Positions 1-6,861 of a stretch of 8,099 bases of DNA are shown here, piece after piece. The DNA is from Clostridiales bacterium UBA6388. Its GTDB lineage: Bacteria; Bacillota; Clostridia; Oscillospirales; Oscillospiraceae. Where the stretch lies: the NCBI GenBank assembly GCA_002437575.1, contig DJQK01000143.1:6841-14939 (forward strand), written 5' to 3'. A program made the position numbers and the translations under genes. Below the pieces are notes generated by a model. It saw only the letters and a list, made by a program, of their open reading frames with translations, was not told the DNA's origin and did not search any database. Positions within the stretch are counted from its first letter, which is position 1. Every line of letters starts with the position of its first letter.

Positions 1-1138
1 GCACCTGCGCGATGGTTTGCCCACTGGGATTGACCGTCGCAAGCGTCAACACGGTTTTCTGCTTTCCACCGGACGCGCTGGGGCAAATCGCAGCGAGCGC
101 CGGGATGTCGGAGGAATCGTCCGCAAAGACGAAGCTGCCGTTTGCCGTGCGGCTGAAAGACTGCCCACCACGGACATTGAGCTTCGCAAGGTCGGCGATT
201 TTTTCCGCCGCACCGGTCTGAAGCGGTACGCGGTAAAGTGCGGTCGCATCCTTCAGATAAAGAACGCCCGGCTCGTCTGCGCCATAGCACAGCGTGGGAA
301 GACCGTTCGAGATACCGGAAATCGGAACCTGCTTTTCACTTCCCACGGCTTGCAGCGCCGCGCCTTCTTCCGTATCTGCGACGAACCAAACCTCGCCGTC
401 AGAATCCGCTGCTAAAGTTTCGGTGAGCAGCGCAATCGGCTCCTGCGCAGTCAGATGACCAGCTGTGTCAAAGCTGGAAAGCATCCCGTTCGAGAAGGTA
501 TAAAGAAGAAAACTGCCGTCACTGCCAATCAAAAACTCTGGCTCTTCGTTCAAGTTCATGCCATCGAGCAGGACCTTTTCCGTTACCGTTCCGTCTGCGT
601 CCAGGCGTTCTACCGTAAAATCTGTTGTAAGCGCTTCGCCATCGTCCGCCCGCCAGAAGCGGCAGACGAGACTCCAGAGACTGCCGTCTGGGGAAATTGC
701 CGCGGAGGAAAGCGCAACGTCCCGTGCGCCATTCAAAGCGGGCTGGTAGCAGAAATCTGTTTTCTGCTGCGTTTGCAGATCGTATTGGATGAGCTGCGTC
801 GGAATGATTCCGTCGTCTCCAACCAGAAACCGGCCGCTTGCATCACATGGAGTAGCGACCACATAAACAAAGTTTCCGCTTGCGGGAAAGACGGCAGAAA
901 CGCGGTAGCCATCCAGCGGCAGCTTTTCGTAGGTGTACGCGCCTGCCGCATCTGCGCTTATAAACTCGGTGCTCGGCGCAAAGATCGCGCCCGCCTGCGT
1001 GCCGGAAACGCTCAAACCGCCGGACGGCTGCGGGGAAATTGCGCTCTCCTGCGCACCTTTTCGGTCACAGCCGCAAAATAGCAGCAAAACAGCCAAAACG
1101 GCACAAAGAAATTTGTAAAAACCGCCTGTTCCTCTCAT
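1..1138 (-). CDS. lipoprotein: propeller-like half, entering a solute-binding domain (3' end outside window)
   Basis: An open frame of 379 codons runs leftward off the window edge without a stop. The start ATG (1138-1136) is set by an AGGAGG site at 1145-1150 with a 6-nt spacer. Residues 1-24 form a signal peptide with basic residues, a hydrophobic core and a lipobox-like FCGC (C24); the F at -3 is slightly off consensus, so lipidation is likely but not certain. From about residue 60 to 350 come repeated short beta-strand segments with SPDGSLW- and DSDGEVWF-type turns, typical of beta-propeller blades. The last visible residues (KTVLTLATVNPSG) match in style the point where the upstream paralogue enters its family-1 solute-binding domain, so I infer the same domain follows outside the window. 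It is the last visible gene of a co-directional lipoprotein block, 182 nt behind its paralogue, and has its own promoter. The ligand cannot be deduced. Confidence 0.85.
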   Translation of the reverse strand, partial: MRGTGGFYKFLCAVLAVLLLFCGCDRKGAQESAISPQPSGGLSVSGTQAGAIFAPSTEFISADAAGAYTYEKLPLDGYRVSAVFPASGNFVYVVATPCDASGRFLVGDDGIIPTQLIQYDLQTQQKTDFCYQPALNGARDVALSSAAISPDGSLWSLVCRFWRADDGEALTTDFTVERLDADGTVTEKVLLDGMNLNEEPEFLIGSDGSFLLYTFSNGMLSSFDTAGHLTAQEPIALLTETLAADSDGEVWFVADTEEGAALQAVGSEKQVPISGISNGLPTLCYGADEPGVLYLKDATALYRVPLQTGAAEKIADLAKLNVRGGQSFSRTANGSFVFADDSSDIPALAAICPSASGGKQKTVLTLATVNPSGQTIAQV

Positions 1139-1181
1139 TCTATGCCTCCTGTTCCGCAAAAAATAATTGATTTTCGTGTCC

Positions 1182-1190
1182 AGTATAGCA
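1182..1190 (-). promoter_or_regulatory. extended -10 promoter for the downstream lipoprotein
   Basis: Read on the minus strand, TGCTATACT gives a -10 hexamer (TATACT, 1187-1182) preceded by the TGN extension. No good -35 sits at 16-18 nt, as is usual for extended -10 promoters. The predicted start near 1175 would give a leader of about 36 nt ahead of the ATG at 1138. This suggests the second propeller/binding-protein gene can be expressed separately from the rest of the block. Confidence 0.5.
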
Positions 1191-1320
1191 TGATTTTCCA
1201 ACAGAAAATCCTTAATTTTTCTTAAAAACCAGAATTCAACTTTTGTACGCGCCCCTCGTGCCCTTCCGCGCAATATGGTTCATCTTCCAACGCCTGCGAT
1301 TAAGCGTAGTTGCGCAGCTG

Positions 1321-3432
1321 CTACTCCACCTTCTGCTCCATGAGATACAATCCCGCGCGGGACTGGATACGCTCAGCGGCAGTCTTTTCGTCGACGGCTC
1401 CATCGAGATACGCCGCCATCTCTTCTTCGATGATTTGCTCGATGGACTCGGTCGGATAGCCGGCTTTCTGCGCATGATCGACGAGCGCGTAAAACGTATC
1501 AATATCCTCCTGCGTGACTGTTTCCTCAGCCAGAAGCTGTGCAAACTGCTCCTGCAGCACCGCATCGTTGACCGGAAGATAATTCGCGCTCTGCTGATAG
1601 TCGCTTGACAGCAGGTAGCTCAAAAACGCCCACGCACCCGCTTTCTGCTCGCTCTGGCTGTTGATGGAAAGCAAGCTGTCAAATTCCAGCTGGCAGCCGC
1701 CGTCATAGTCGCTGGGGTATGCATAGTACACATATTGCTTCAGCTCCGGATACCGGTAACGTCCCGGCTGATAGACGATGTCGCCTGCGCCTGCGATCGC
1801 ATAGTAGTACAAAAGTCCGTCGCAGATTCCAACAGCGTCAACGTATTCCGGCAGCGTGTCCAGCGCCGCCTTCTGTCGACGCAGAAGTGCAAGCTGCGCG
1901 TAGAACGAATCACACTGGAAATTGCACGTTCCCTGTGCCGCGTCCACATAGTCGATCGCGCAGCGCTCAGCCATCAGCGAGGAATAATTTCGATTGAAGG
2001 CAAACGGATACAGTTCCTCACCGCCCTGCTCACACGCCCGTAACACCGTCTCCGGCGTATTATCGGAAAGCTGTTCAGGGTCGGCGGCGTAGGTCAGAAT
2101 GGTATAGGTAAGCGGCAGACGGTAAATGCCGCCGTTTTTCTGCATCTGCTGCAAAACGCTGGGGCGAATATGCTCGAGCGGTTTTGTGTTGTCTGCCTCC
2201 ATCCACCGCGTCAGGTCTTCAAAGAACACCGCGTCGTCCAGCTGCGTCCACTGGGAATCATAGAGCAGATACAGATCATAGCCCTTGCCCGCGCCAAGCT
2301 CCGTCAGAGCAAGGTCCGTCTGCTCGTCGGATTCCGAATCCGTGATGTCGATGCGGTACTGCGGATAGAGCTTCTGGAAATTTGCCGCCGCGATCTCGAT
2401 TTCATACGAACCGGCGCCTGCGAAGAGCGTAATGACCGTCGGGTCTTCGAGCGTTTCGCCGTCCGGCAGCTTTTCATAGAAGCACGCGGCTTCGACATCG
2501 CTGTTCCACGCAAAAAAGCCGGTCTTCGTTTCCAAGATAGAGCGGTAATTGTTAACAGACGTGTTCGCATTGTCCGCCCAGTGCAAAAGCGCCGTCAGCG
2601 TCCCGGCTTCAAAATCCGGTCGCAGCAGGTAGTCTCCGCTGATTAAGAGAAGCGTCCCGTCTGCCGCCGTTCCCATGCCCTGAATATTTAAGTTTGCGCA
2701 GGAAAGCTCGTCTTCCGCTTCCAGCGTCTGCGCGTTTAGGCGAACGACCTTTTCCGTCTGATAAATCCTGTCGCCCTCCACGCTTACAAAGACTGCACTG
2801 TCTGCGCAGACAAGCTGCAAGAGCCGCCCGCCTATATCACCGCTTTTTGCAAGCTGCGTGCCGTCAGAGCCGACCCGAACGACCGCGTCGCTGAAGAGTA
2901 AAAAGAAGTCCGTTCCGTCACTGCCAAGTTCATACGGCGCATCTGTGCAGCGCTCGGCCAGCGGGATACTGCCGGTCAGAGTCCCTGCTTCATCGTAGAG
3001 ATAGATTGCATGACCGTCATTCTCTGACTGTTCATCGTCCGATCCCGCAAAGAACAGCGGATCAGCTCCCGCCAGCACCGCCAGCGTATCGCCGGTGCCA
3101 CACACGCCGTAGAGATACTCTGCGTCCGGCAACTCCAAAGCTTCGCTGTTTCCGTTCGCGTCCGTGACGCCCAGCTTCGCCGGTGCATTGGAAAAGGAAT
3201 AGACCTTGCCGTTCCAGACGCATTGCCCCTCGGGCTGTGAAATACCGGTGGGATTTAAGTAAGGCGTCTGGCGATAGCACTTCCCCTCCGGAAGTCCGGA
3301 AATGTCTACCGGCAAAGAGACTTCCGCTTGGGGCTGCGCCTCCTGCTGCGCGTCCGGTGCGGCACTTCGTGCATTGCAGGCGGTAAGCGAGAGAAGAAGC
3401 AGTAGGAAGAATGAGAAGAATGTCTTTTTCAT
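1321..3432 (-). CDS. lipoprotein with propeller-like N-terminal half and family-1 extracellular solute-binding C-terminal half
   Basis: 703 residues. I chose the ATG at 3432 over an upstream one at 3474 because GAGGTG (3439-3444) lies 6 nt before it and the protein then begins with a classic signal peptide, MKKTFFSFF..., ending in lipobox LTAC (C19). After a short Ala/Gln-rich linker, residues ~45-325 carry blade-like beta repeats with DG/NG turns. Residues ~330-703 look like an ABC-type family-1 binding protein: a VITLFAG opening strand, a YDLYLL segment, a DLTRWME segment, GGIYRLPL around the hinge, and near the end KAGAWAFLSYLLSSDYQQ, a hallmark of these C-terminal lobes. Ordinary family-1 binding proteins are ~400-450 residues, so the N-terminal ~300 are an added module. 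It should sit on the outer face of the membrane. It lies 111 nt behind another lipoprotein gene and ahead of a paralogue. No transporter partner is visible, so a sensing or docking role is as possible as uptake. Confidence 0.9.
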   Translation of the reverse strand: MKKTFFSFFLLLLLSLTACNARSAAPDAQQEAQPQAEVSLPVDISGLPEGKCYRQTPYLNPTGISQPEGQCVWNGKVYSFSNAPAKLGVTDANGNSEALELPDAEYLYGVCGTGDTLAVLAGADPLFFAGSDDEQSENDGHAIYLYDEAGTLTGSIPLAERCTDAPYELGSDGTDFFLLFSDAVVRVGSDGTQLAKSGDIGGRLLQLVCADSAVFVSVEGDRIYQTEKVVRLNAQTLEAEDELSCANLNIQGMGTAADGTLLLISGDYLLRPDFEAGTLTALLHWADNANTSVNNYRSILETKTGFFAWNSDVEAACFYEKLPDGETLEDPTVITLFAGAGSYEIEIAAANFQKLYPQYRIDITDSESDEQTDLALTELGAGKGYDLYLLYDSQWTQLDDAVFFEDLTRWMEADNTKPLEHIRPSVLQQMQKNGGIYRLPLTYTILTYAADPEQLSDNTPETVLRACEQGGEELYPFAFNRNYSSLMAERCAIDYVDAAQGTCNFQCDSFYAQLALLRRQKAALDTLPEYVDAVGICDGLLYYYAIAGAGDIVYQPGRYRYPELKQYVYYAYPSDYDGGCQLEFDSLLSINSQSEQKAGAWAFLSYLLSSDYQQSANYLPVNDAVLQEQFAQLLAEETVTQEDIDTFYALVDHAQKAGYPTESIEQIIEEEMAAYLDGAVDEKTAAERIQSRAGLYLMEQKVE

Positions 3433-3456
3433 ATGGTTCACCTCACATCGTTTTGG

Positions 3457-3474
3457 GTGCGCAAAGCCTCGCAC
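3457..3474 (-). promoter_or_regulatory. small stem-loop upstream of the large lipoprotein's ribosome binding site
   Basis: GTGCG and CGCAC form a perfect 5-bp stem with an 8-nt loop, ending 12 nt before the GAGGTG site at 3439-3444. No T-run follows, so it is not an intrinsic terminator. In a 111-nt intercistronic gap it may influence message processing or translation. The evidence is modest. Confidence 0.25.
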
Positions 3475-3543
3475 GTTCTATTGCGGTTATCCTTCTATCT
3501 CAGGAAGCGGTTTGTGCGTTTCGCAGCCGAGATCACAAATCCT

Positions 3544-4689
3544 TCAATCTTTTGAACCCGGCTGATAGGTCATCTGCAAATCGACGATCTGCCGCGGCGT
3601 TTCGGGAAACTCCACCTGCGTTAGGGTCTGTGTATCCAGTTCATAGCGATACAGCTGCCAGGAGGGCAGCGTATTCTGCCCGATTAGAAAAATTGTGTTT
3701 TCGTCTCTTGCTGGATAAAACAGATACACCTGTAAGATTCCCGGAATATTCACGTCCGTAACCTCCTGCGTTTCGATATCGAGCATCTTGAGCGTTCGTT
3801 TTCCTGTCATATAGGGTTCTGTCGTCATCAGAATATGGGTTTTATCCAGACGCCTTGTCAGGTTGATCTCAAAATCTTCTGTGAAGAAAACCGGCGTTAC
3901 TGTCTGAAAGTCTTTGGATAACCATGAGATGGTCTTGGGCGTAATGTGCGTTTCTGCCGCAACGCGATGTGTCCGCTGTTCAGAGATTTGAAATGTCATG
4001 ATCAAAAAGGCATCTTCATACCGGTCATAAGAAAAGGATGCGTGAAAGGTATCATCGTCGTTTTCGTTTCGATAGGTAAACGTCTTCTTTCCTGTGTCAA
4101 AGCGTGCGGGCTGCTCCGCGTTACAATACTCTCTTGCGGCATTTGCATAAAGCTGCCCATCGACCATCAGCAGATCATCGAAGGCAAATTTTCCGCCTGT
4201 CAGCTGCGTTGTCTCGCCGGTCAGCAAGTCATACGCATATAAATTGTCATACAACCGTTCTTCATCCGCATCCGCAAAATAGAAGATTCCGTGTTCAAAA
4301 TCGACAGTATTGGCCGGGTATGTGGCATTGATCTTTTTTCGAAAAAGTTGCTGTAGCTCCAGCGTATCCCGATCACAGGTATAAACAATCAGGTCTATCC
4401 CGTCCTGATCGTCCGTTCCGTTTGAAAACACGGTCGTAGTAACCAAAAGCGTCTCTTCCAGTTCCTCCGTTTCTTCCGGTTCGGCTGTTTCTTCCGGAAC
4501 CGCTTGCGCTGGTGGATTCTCCAGTGGGAGTTCCTGCGCACGATCTGCGGCGCTGTTTGCACGACTGGCCTCTGCCGCGATGGACTGCACCTGTTCCCCC
4601 GGCGCCGGTGCGGCGTTTCGTGCGCCGCATCCGCTCAGAAGTGCGCACAAGAGAAACATGACAAGCAGAATGGAAATTTCTTGTTTCAT
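3544..4689 (-). CDS. propeller-like surface lipoprotein of unknown function
   Basis: 381 residues. The ATG at 4689 is preferred over the one at 4710 because AAAGGAG (4698-4704) lies 8 nt upstream of it and would fall inside the longer version. Residues 1-21 are a lipoprotein signal ending in canonical LSGC (C21). A low-complexity linker follows, ending in a Glu-rich stretch (about residues 65-80, repeated PEET/EELEET). Residues ~95-381 contain recurring strand-turn-strand units such as LYAYDLLTGETTQL, LKMLDIETQEVTDV and LYRYELDTQTLTQV, which look like beta-propeller blades. There is no recognisable binding-protein domain after them, unlike the two downstream genes. The residues just after the lipid Cys (ARNAAP) resemble those of the next gene (ARSAAP), suggesting related N-termini. 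It lies 54 nt behind the regulator gene with no terminator between, so it is probably co-transcribed. I do not recognise a named family. Confidence 0.85.
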   Translation of the reverse strand: MKQEISILLVMFLLCALLSGCGARNAAPAPGEQVQSIAAEASRANSAADRAQELPLENPPAQAVPEETAEPEETEELEETLLVTTTVFSNGTDDQDGIDLIVYTCDRDTLELQQLFRKKINATYPANTVDFEHGIFYFADADEERLYDNLYAYDLLTGETTQLTGGKFAFDDLLMVDGQLYANAAREYCNAEQPARFDTGKKTFTYRNENDDDTFHASFSYDRYEDAFLIMTFQISEQRTHRVAAETHITPKTISWLSKDFQTVTPVFFTEDFEINLTRRLDKTHILMTTEPYMTGKRTLKMLDIETQEVTDVNIPGILQVYLFYPARDENTIFLIGQNTLPSWQLYRYELDTQTLTQVEFPETPRQIVDLQMTYQPGSKD

Positions 4690-4743
4690 ATCAGGTGCTC
4701 CTTTCAGCATCCCGGACCTGGCGCGGATATGATTTGTAAACGG

Positions 4744-5199
4744 TCACTTCCAGGTGAGATCAAATGGTTCACCAAACGATACGCCGCTGATATCATCATA
4801 CTTCACTTCGCTGACCGGTTCGCTGTGTATATCTTTAGGTGGATTCAACATAAGCAGAAGCGCCAGCATCAGCAGTGCGCCGCAAAGCGCAGCAGCCGCA
4901 TATTTCAGCCATGTCCGCGTGCGCCGCTTTTCCGGAATGATCGGTTCCCTTGGCTCCACTTCTGGCAGAGTGGAAACGGTGCCCACAGCAGGAAGCTCTA
5001 CGTTTTCTGTGTGCAAAAGCTGGTCGATGGACACACCGTAAAGTTCGCCCAGCGCAAGCAGCCTTTCCGTGGACGGCTTCGATTGTCCGCTCTCCCAATG
5101 GGAGACCGCCTGCCGGGAAACGTTCAGTTTTGCGGCAACGTCCGCCTGTGTCAGTCCAGCCGTCTTTCGCGCCTGTGTCAGTTTTTCGCCAAGTGTCAT
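4744..5199 (-). CDS. membrane-tethered XRE-family transcriptional regulator
   Basis: 151 residues. AGGAG (5208-5212) lies 8 nt before the ATG at 5199. Residues ~4-60 are a clear HTH_3/Cro-C1 domain: GLTQADVAAKLNVSRQAVSHWE is the helix-turn-helix, followed by the usual SGQSKPS and a LLALGELYGVSIDQLL helix. Residues 61-90 are a Pro/Glu-rich linker. A basic KRRTR patch then precedes a single hydrophobic helix at ~97-118, and a 33-residue acidic tail ends the protein. By the positive-inside rule the DNA-binding domain is cytoplasmic and the tail faces outside, so this is a one-component regulator that could sense an extracytoplasmic cue or partner. It is the first gene of the operon, and the three lipoproteins encoded behind it are natural candidates for targets or partners. 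Autoregulation is suggested by repeats in its leader. The domain call is firm; the sensing role is inference. Confidence 0.93.
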   Translation of the reverse strand: MTLGEKLTQARKTAGLTQADVAAKLNVSRQAVSHWESGQSKPSTERLLALGELYGVSIDQLLHTENVELPAVGTVSTLPEVEPREPIIPEKRRTRTWLKYAAAALCGALLMLALLLMLNPPKDIHSEPVSEVKYDDISGVSFGEPFDLTWK

Positions 5200-5251
5200 G
5201 CTTTTCTCTCCTGATTCTATGGGCTACCGCAATTTTTGTAAACCAAAAATC

Positions 5252-5282
5252 GGTTGCTTTTGCGCAAGTATTGGTTGCTTTT
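5252..5282. repeat. direct repeat of GGTTGCTTTT, 21 bp apart, in the operon leader
   Basis: GGTTGCTTTT occurs at 5252-5261 and 5273-5282 on the plus strand. Its start-to-start distance is 21 bp, about two helical turns, so both copies face the same side of the DNA. A nearby AACC (5241-5244) also forms a short inverted pair with the GGTT at 5252-5255. All this lies in the untranslated leader between promoter and regulator ATG. It could be a second set of protein-binding sites; no protein is identified. Confidence 0.4.
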
Positions 5283-5293
5283 TGTTTTTTCTG

Positions 5294-5312
5294 CAAATTC
5301 GAACAGAATTTG
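5294..5312. promoter_or_regulatory. candidate operator: perfect 7-bp inverted repeat just downstream of the promoter
   Basis: CAAATTC and GAATTTG flank a 5-nt spacer (TGTTC on the minus strand), giving a dyad of the size bound by Cro/C1-type dimers. It lies about +8 to +26 from the predicted transcription start, where a bound repressor would block transcription. Autoregulation by the adjacent XRE protein is inference from position and symmetry. As RNA it could also form a weak A/U-rich hairpin. Confidence 0.45.
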
Positions 5313-5326
5313 ATTTACATAATCTC

Positions 5327-5354
5327 ATTATAAAGCAGGCCGGGCAAAAGTCAA
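5327..5354 (-). promoter_or_regulatory. sigma-A promoter of the regulator/lipoprotein operon
   Basis: On the minus strand TTGACT (5354-5349) and a perfect TATAAT (5332-5327) are separated by 16 nt. Transcription would begin near 5320, leaving a leader of about 120 nt before the regulator's ATG. This is the best promoter match in the window. Confidence 0.85.
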
Positions 5355-5360
5355 GGATAT

Positions 5361-5786
5361 AAATGGAAGTCATTCCGTGCAAATACTGCGCCGCAGGTTA
5401 AAGCACTCTCCCACTTTTCTATACCTTTCCGTGTGTGGGGCAAGCGCTTTTCCGCGCCCCTCACGGCTTTCGGCAGCGTGCCGCCGGTACGTTGCTACGG
5501 TGATTCTTCCAACTTCCGACGCATTCAGACAACGGTCCTTTTTATGCTGCGCCGCGCCATTTTTCCTTAAAATGCGTCAGTATTCCTGCGAAAAACTGTC
5601 TTGCTCCGCGCAAAAAATCCTCGCCGCCGGTCACATCATGAGTTGGAAGAACACCCCCTAATAGCCGCCTTTCGAATCCACCACCCCACCAAAATAAAAA
5701 TCCCAGACCCCCTGATATGCCCCTCGGCCTCTTTGCGGTCGTTATACGCGATAGTACTGTCTGCAATCCATTCGATCACTTGATCT
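5361..5786. other. about 430-bp stretch with no convincing intact gene
   Basis: The open frames here on either strand are short, lack good ribosome binding sites and have Cys/Arg-rich or Gly/Trp-rich compositions typical of chance frames. Two items stand out. One is an imperfect G/C-rich hairpin (CCGTG..GGGGC pairing with GCCCC..CACGG, 5429-5466). The other is a minus-strand frame at about 5637-5812 whose first part reads like real protein. The stretch lies between the operon promoter and the truncated methyltransferase and is probably eroded DNA. Confidence 0.5.
5429..5466. repeat. imperfect G/C-rich inverted repeat
   Basis: CCGTG (5429-5433) and GGGGC (5437-5441) pair with GCCCC (5456-5460) and CACGG (5462-5466), with unequal bulges (3 nt and 1 nt) and a 14-nt loop. 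There is no T-run on either side, so it does not qualify as a Rho-independent terminator. It sits in the gene-free stretch behind the operon promoter; its role is unknown. Confidence 0.3.
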
Positions 5787-5790
5787 TGAA

Positions 5791-6549
5791 GTGCATCGCA
5801 TCAGAAGATTGTCTGCGCTCGAAACAGAGAGATTGATGGGATTTCCAGATAACTATACGAACCTGACGGGTGCAAAGAAGACTGATCGTTATCAGGGGAC
5901 TGGTCGTTCATGGGCGGTTCCTGTCGTAACGTGGATTGGTGAACGCCTTATTTTCGGAACCAATGACGAAATAATCTTAGATGAAGCTGATATCTCGCTA
6001 TTCAATCGTGTTGCAAAAATTGATGATGGCGAAATGCTTTTTAATTTGGGCAAGGATGTAGTTTCCCTTGCAAATGGCTCTTCTTTGAATTGCACCGCAA
6101 TTCCAGAAAAGTGCTCTTTCGTTAGTATGAAAGAAATTGTCTCTCCAGATGCACCGGATGATATTTATATATCTCCTGTCGGAGGCTATGGTATGGTAAG
6201 ACGAAAGATGGAGCGTAACCGCAAAATCAGTCCAAGACTGGGGGAAATTTTACTGTCAATTTCATCAGAAATGTCACCTGAAGAAATTGAGAAACGCTCC
6301 AGAATCCAACATCGAGGTCGTTTTAGTTCCCCAAGTGAATCTGACCATGCTGCAAATGAACAAATTCGGACAGACATATTAAAACGACCTATCCAAGTAG
6401 AAAAAGCTGCTGAAATTGCTGTTGGTTCTGTTTTTTCTGCCACAAATTCCGGCAAACTCCCAGAAGAACAATGTCTTTTTTGGACTTCGTTTAACTTAAG
6501 GCTGGCACCTGGTGTGCCAGCCTTTTTTGAACTACGGCATAGCGCATAA
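5791..6549 (+). pseudogene. C-terminal remnant of a C5-cytosine DNA methyltransferase
   Basis: The frame (252 codons from a GTG without ribosome binding site, stop at 6547-6549) opens directly inside late methyltransferase motifs. RRLSALETERLMGFPDNYT matches motif IX, and YQGTGRSWAVPVVTWIGERL matches motif X, where families usually have GNS rather than GRS. Then ~180 residues follow, including ISPVGGYGMVRRKMERN, similar in pattern to the C-terminal extension of phage and plasmid Dcm-like enzymes. The SAM-binding motif I, the catalytic PC motif IV and ENV motif VI are all missing, and a stop (TAG, 5752-5754) closes the frame just upstream, so this fragment cannot methylate DNA. It is AT-richer than its neighbours, consistent with foreign origin. 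The last ~25 codons run through a terminator hairpin, so the natural C-terminus was probably near 6481-6497. The family call is firm; the exact specificity is unknown. Confidence 0.8.
6498..6528 (+). terminator. strong intrinsic terminator
   Basis: AAGGCTGGCAC (6498-6508) and GTGCCAGCCTT (6514-6524) form a perfect 11-bp stem with a 5-nt loop, followed by six T residues (6523-6528). It overlaps the end of the methyltransferase frame and lies ~70 bp before the transposase start. It could be the methyltransferase's own terminator, or the protective terminator often carried at an IS left end. Confidence 0.85.
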
Positions 6550-6596
6550 TGCAAAGCGCAGCCAAAAGTGCTATAAGATAAGACACGGATAAGCAA

Positions 6597-6812
6597 ATGC
6601 GTCTGTCCGCATTGAGCGATGAACTATCGCAGGTACGGACCAAGAAACGAGAATTTTTAGCCGAGATAGGCCGCATCATACCGTTGGAAGAATGGATGAA
6701 ACTGATAAAGCCGTACTACTATAAAGCAGAGCGCGGCAACAAACCCTACGTTTTGGAGCGGATGCTGAGAATCTATCTCGTACAAAATCTGTATAGTCTT
6801 TCAGACGCAAAT
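6597..6812 (+). pseudogene. N-terminal fragment of an IS5-family transposase
   Basis: Residues 1-72 of the frame match the conserved N-terminal region (DUF772-type) of IS5-family transposases: SQVRTKKREFLAEIGRIIPLEEW, an IKPYYYKAERGNKPY segment, then LERMLRIYLVQNLYSLSD. Full-length family members have roughly 300 or more residues and a DDE catalytic domain; here homology stops at about 6812. The frame then runs on to 7184 only as an antisense shadow of the galT fragment, so no catalytic residue is present. The ATG at 6597 has a weak ribosome binding site, and an in-frame stop lies a few codons upstream. The element is dead; I see no matching right end. Confidence 0.8.
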
Positions 6813-6861
6813 TGCAAGTGCAAGTTGGACACCTGCACGGTAGAAATCAGTTCATCAGAGC

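Noticed and set aside
455..1081. Plus-strand open frame of 208 codons
   Set aside because: It is antisense to the lipoprotein gene, with Cys/Arg-rich composition, no ribosome binding site and no family resemblance.
1303..1323. Amber stop of the large lipoprotein followed by six sense codons and TAA, suggesting readthrough
   Set aside because: Six extra residues carry no recognisable signal, and no stop-codon context for readthrough is visible.
2170..2646. Plus-strand open frame of 158 codons
   Set aside because: It is antisense to the well-supported solute-binding lipoprotein; its composition is that of a shadow frame.
3513..3543. Inverted TTTGTG/CACAAA pair after the propeller lipoprotein gene as a terminator
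   Set aside because: The stem is only 6 bp and A/T-rich with a long loop and no T-run.
4504..5214. Plus-strand open frame of 236 codons
   Set aside because: It lies entirely opposite the XRE regulator and lipoprotein genes, which have clear domains and ribosome binding sites.
5240..5282. GGTTGCTTTT repeats as the start of a CRISPR array
   Set aside because: There are only two 10-bp copies with an 11-bp gap; units and spacers are far too short.
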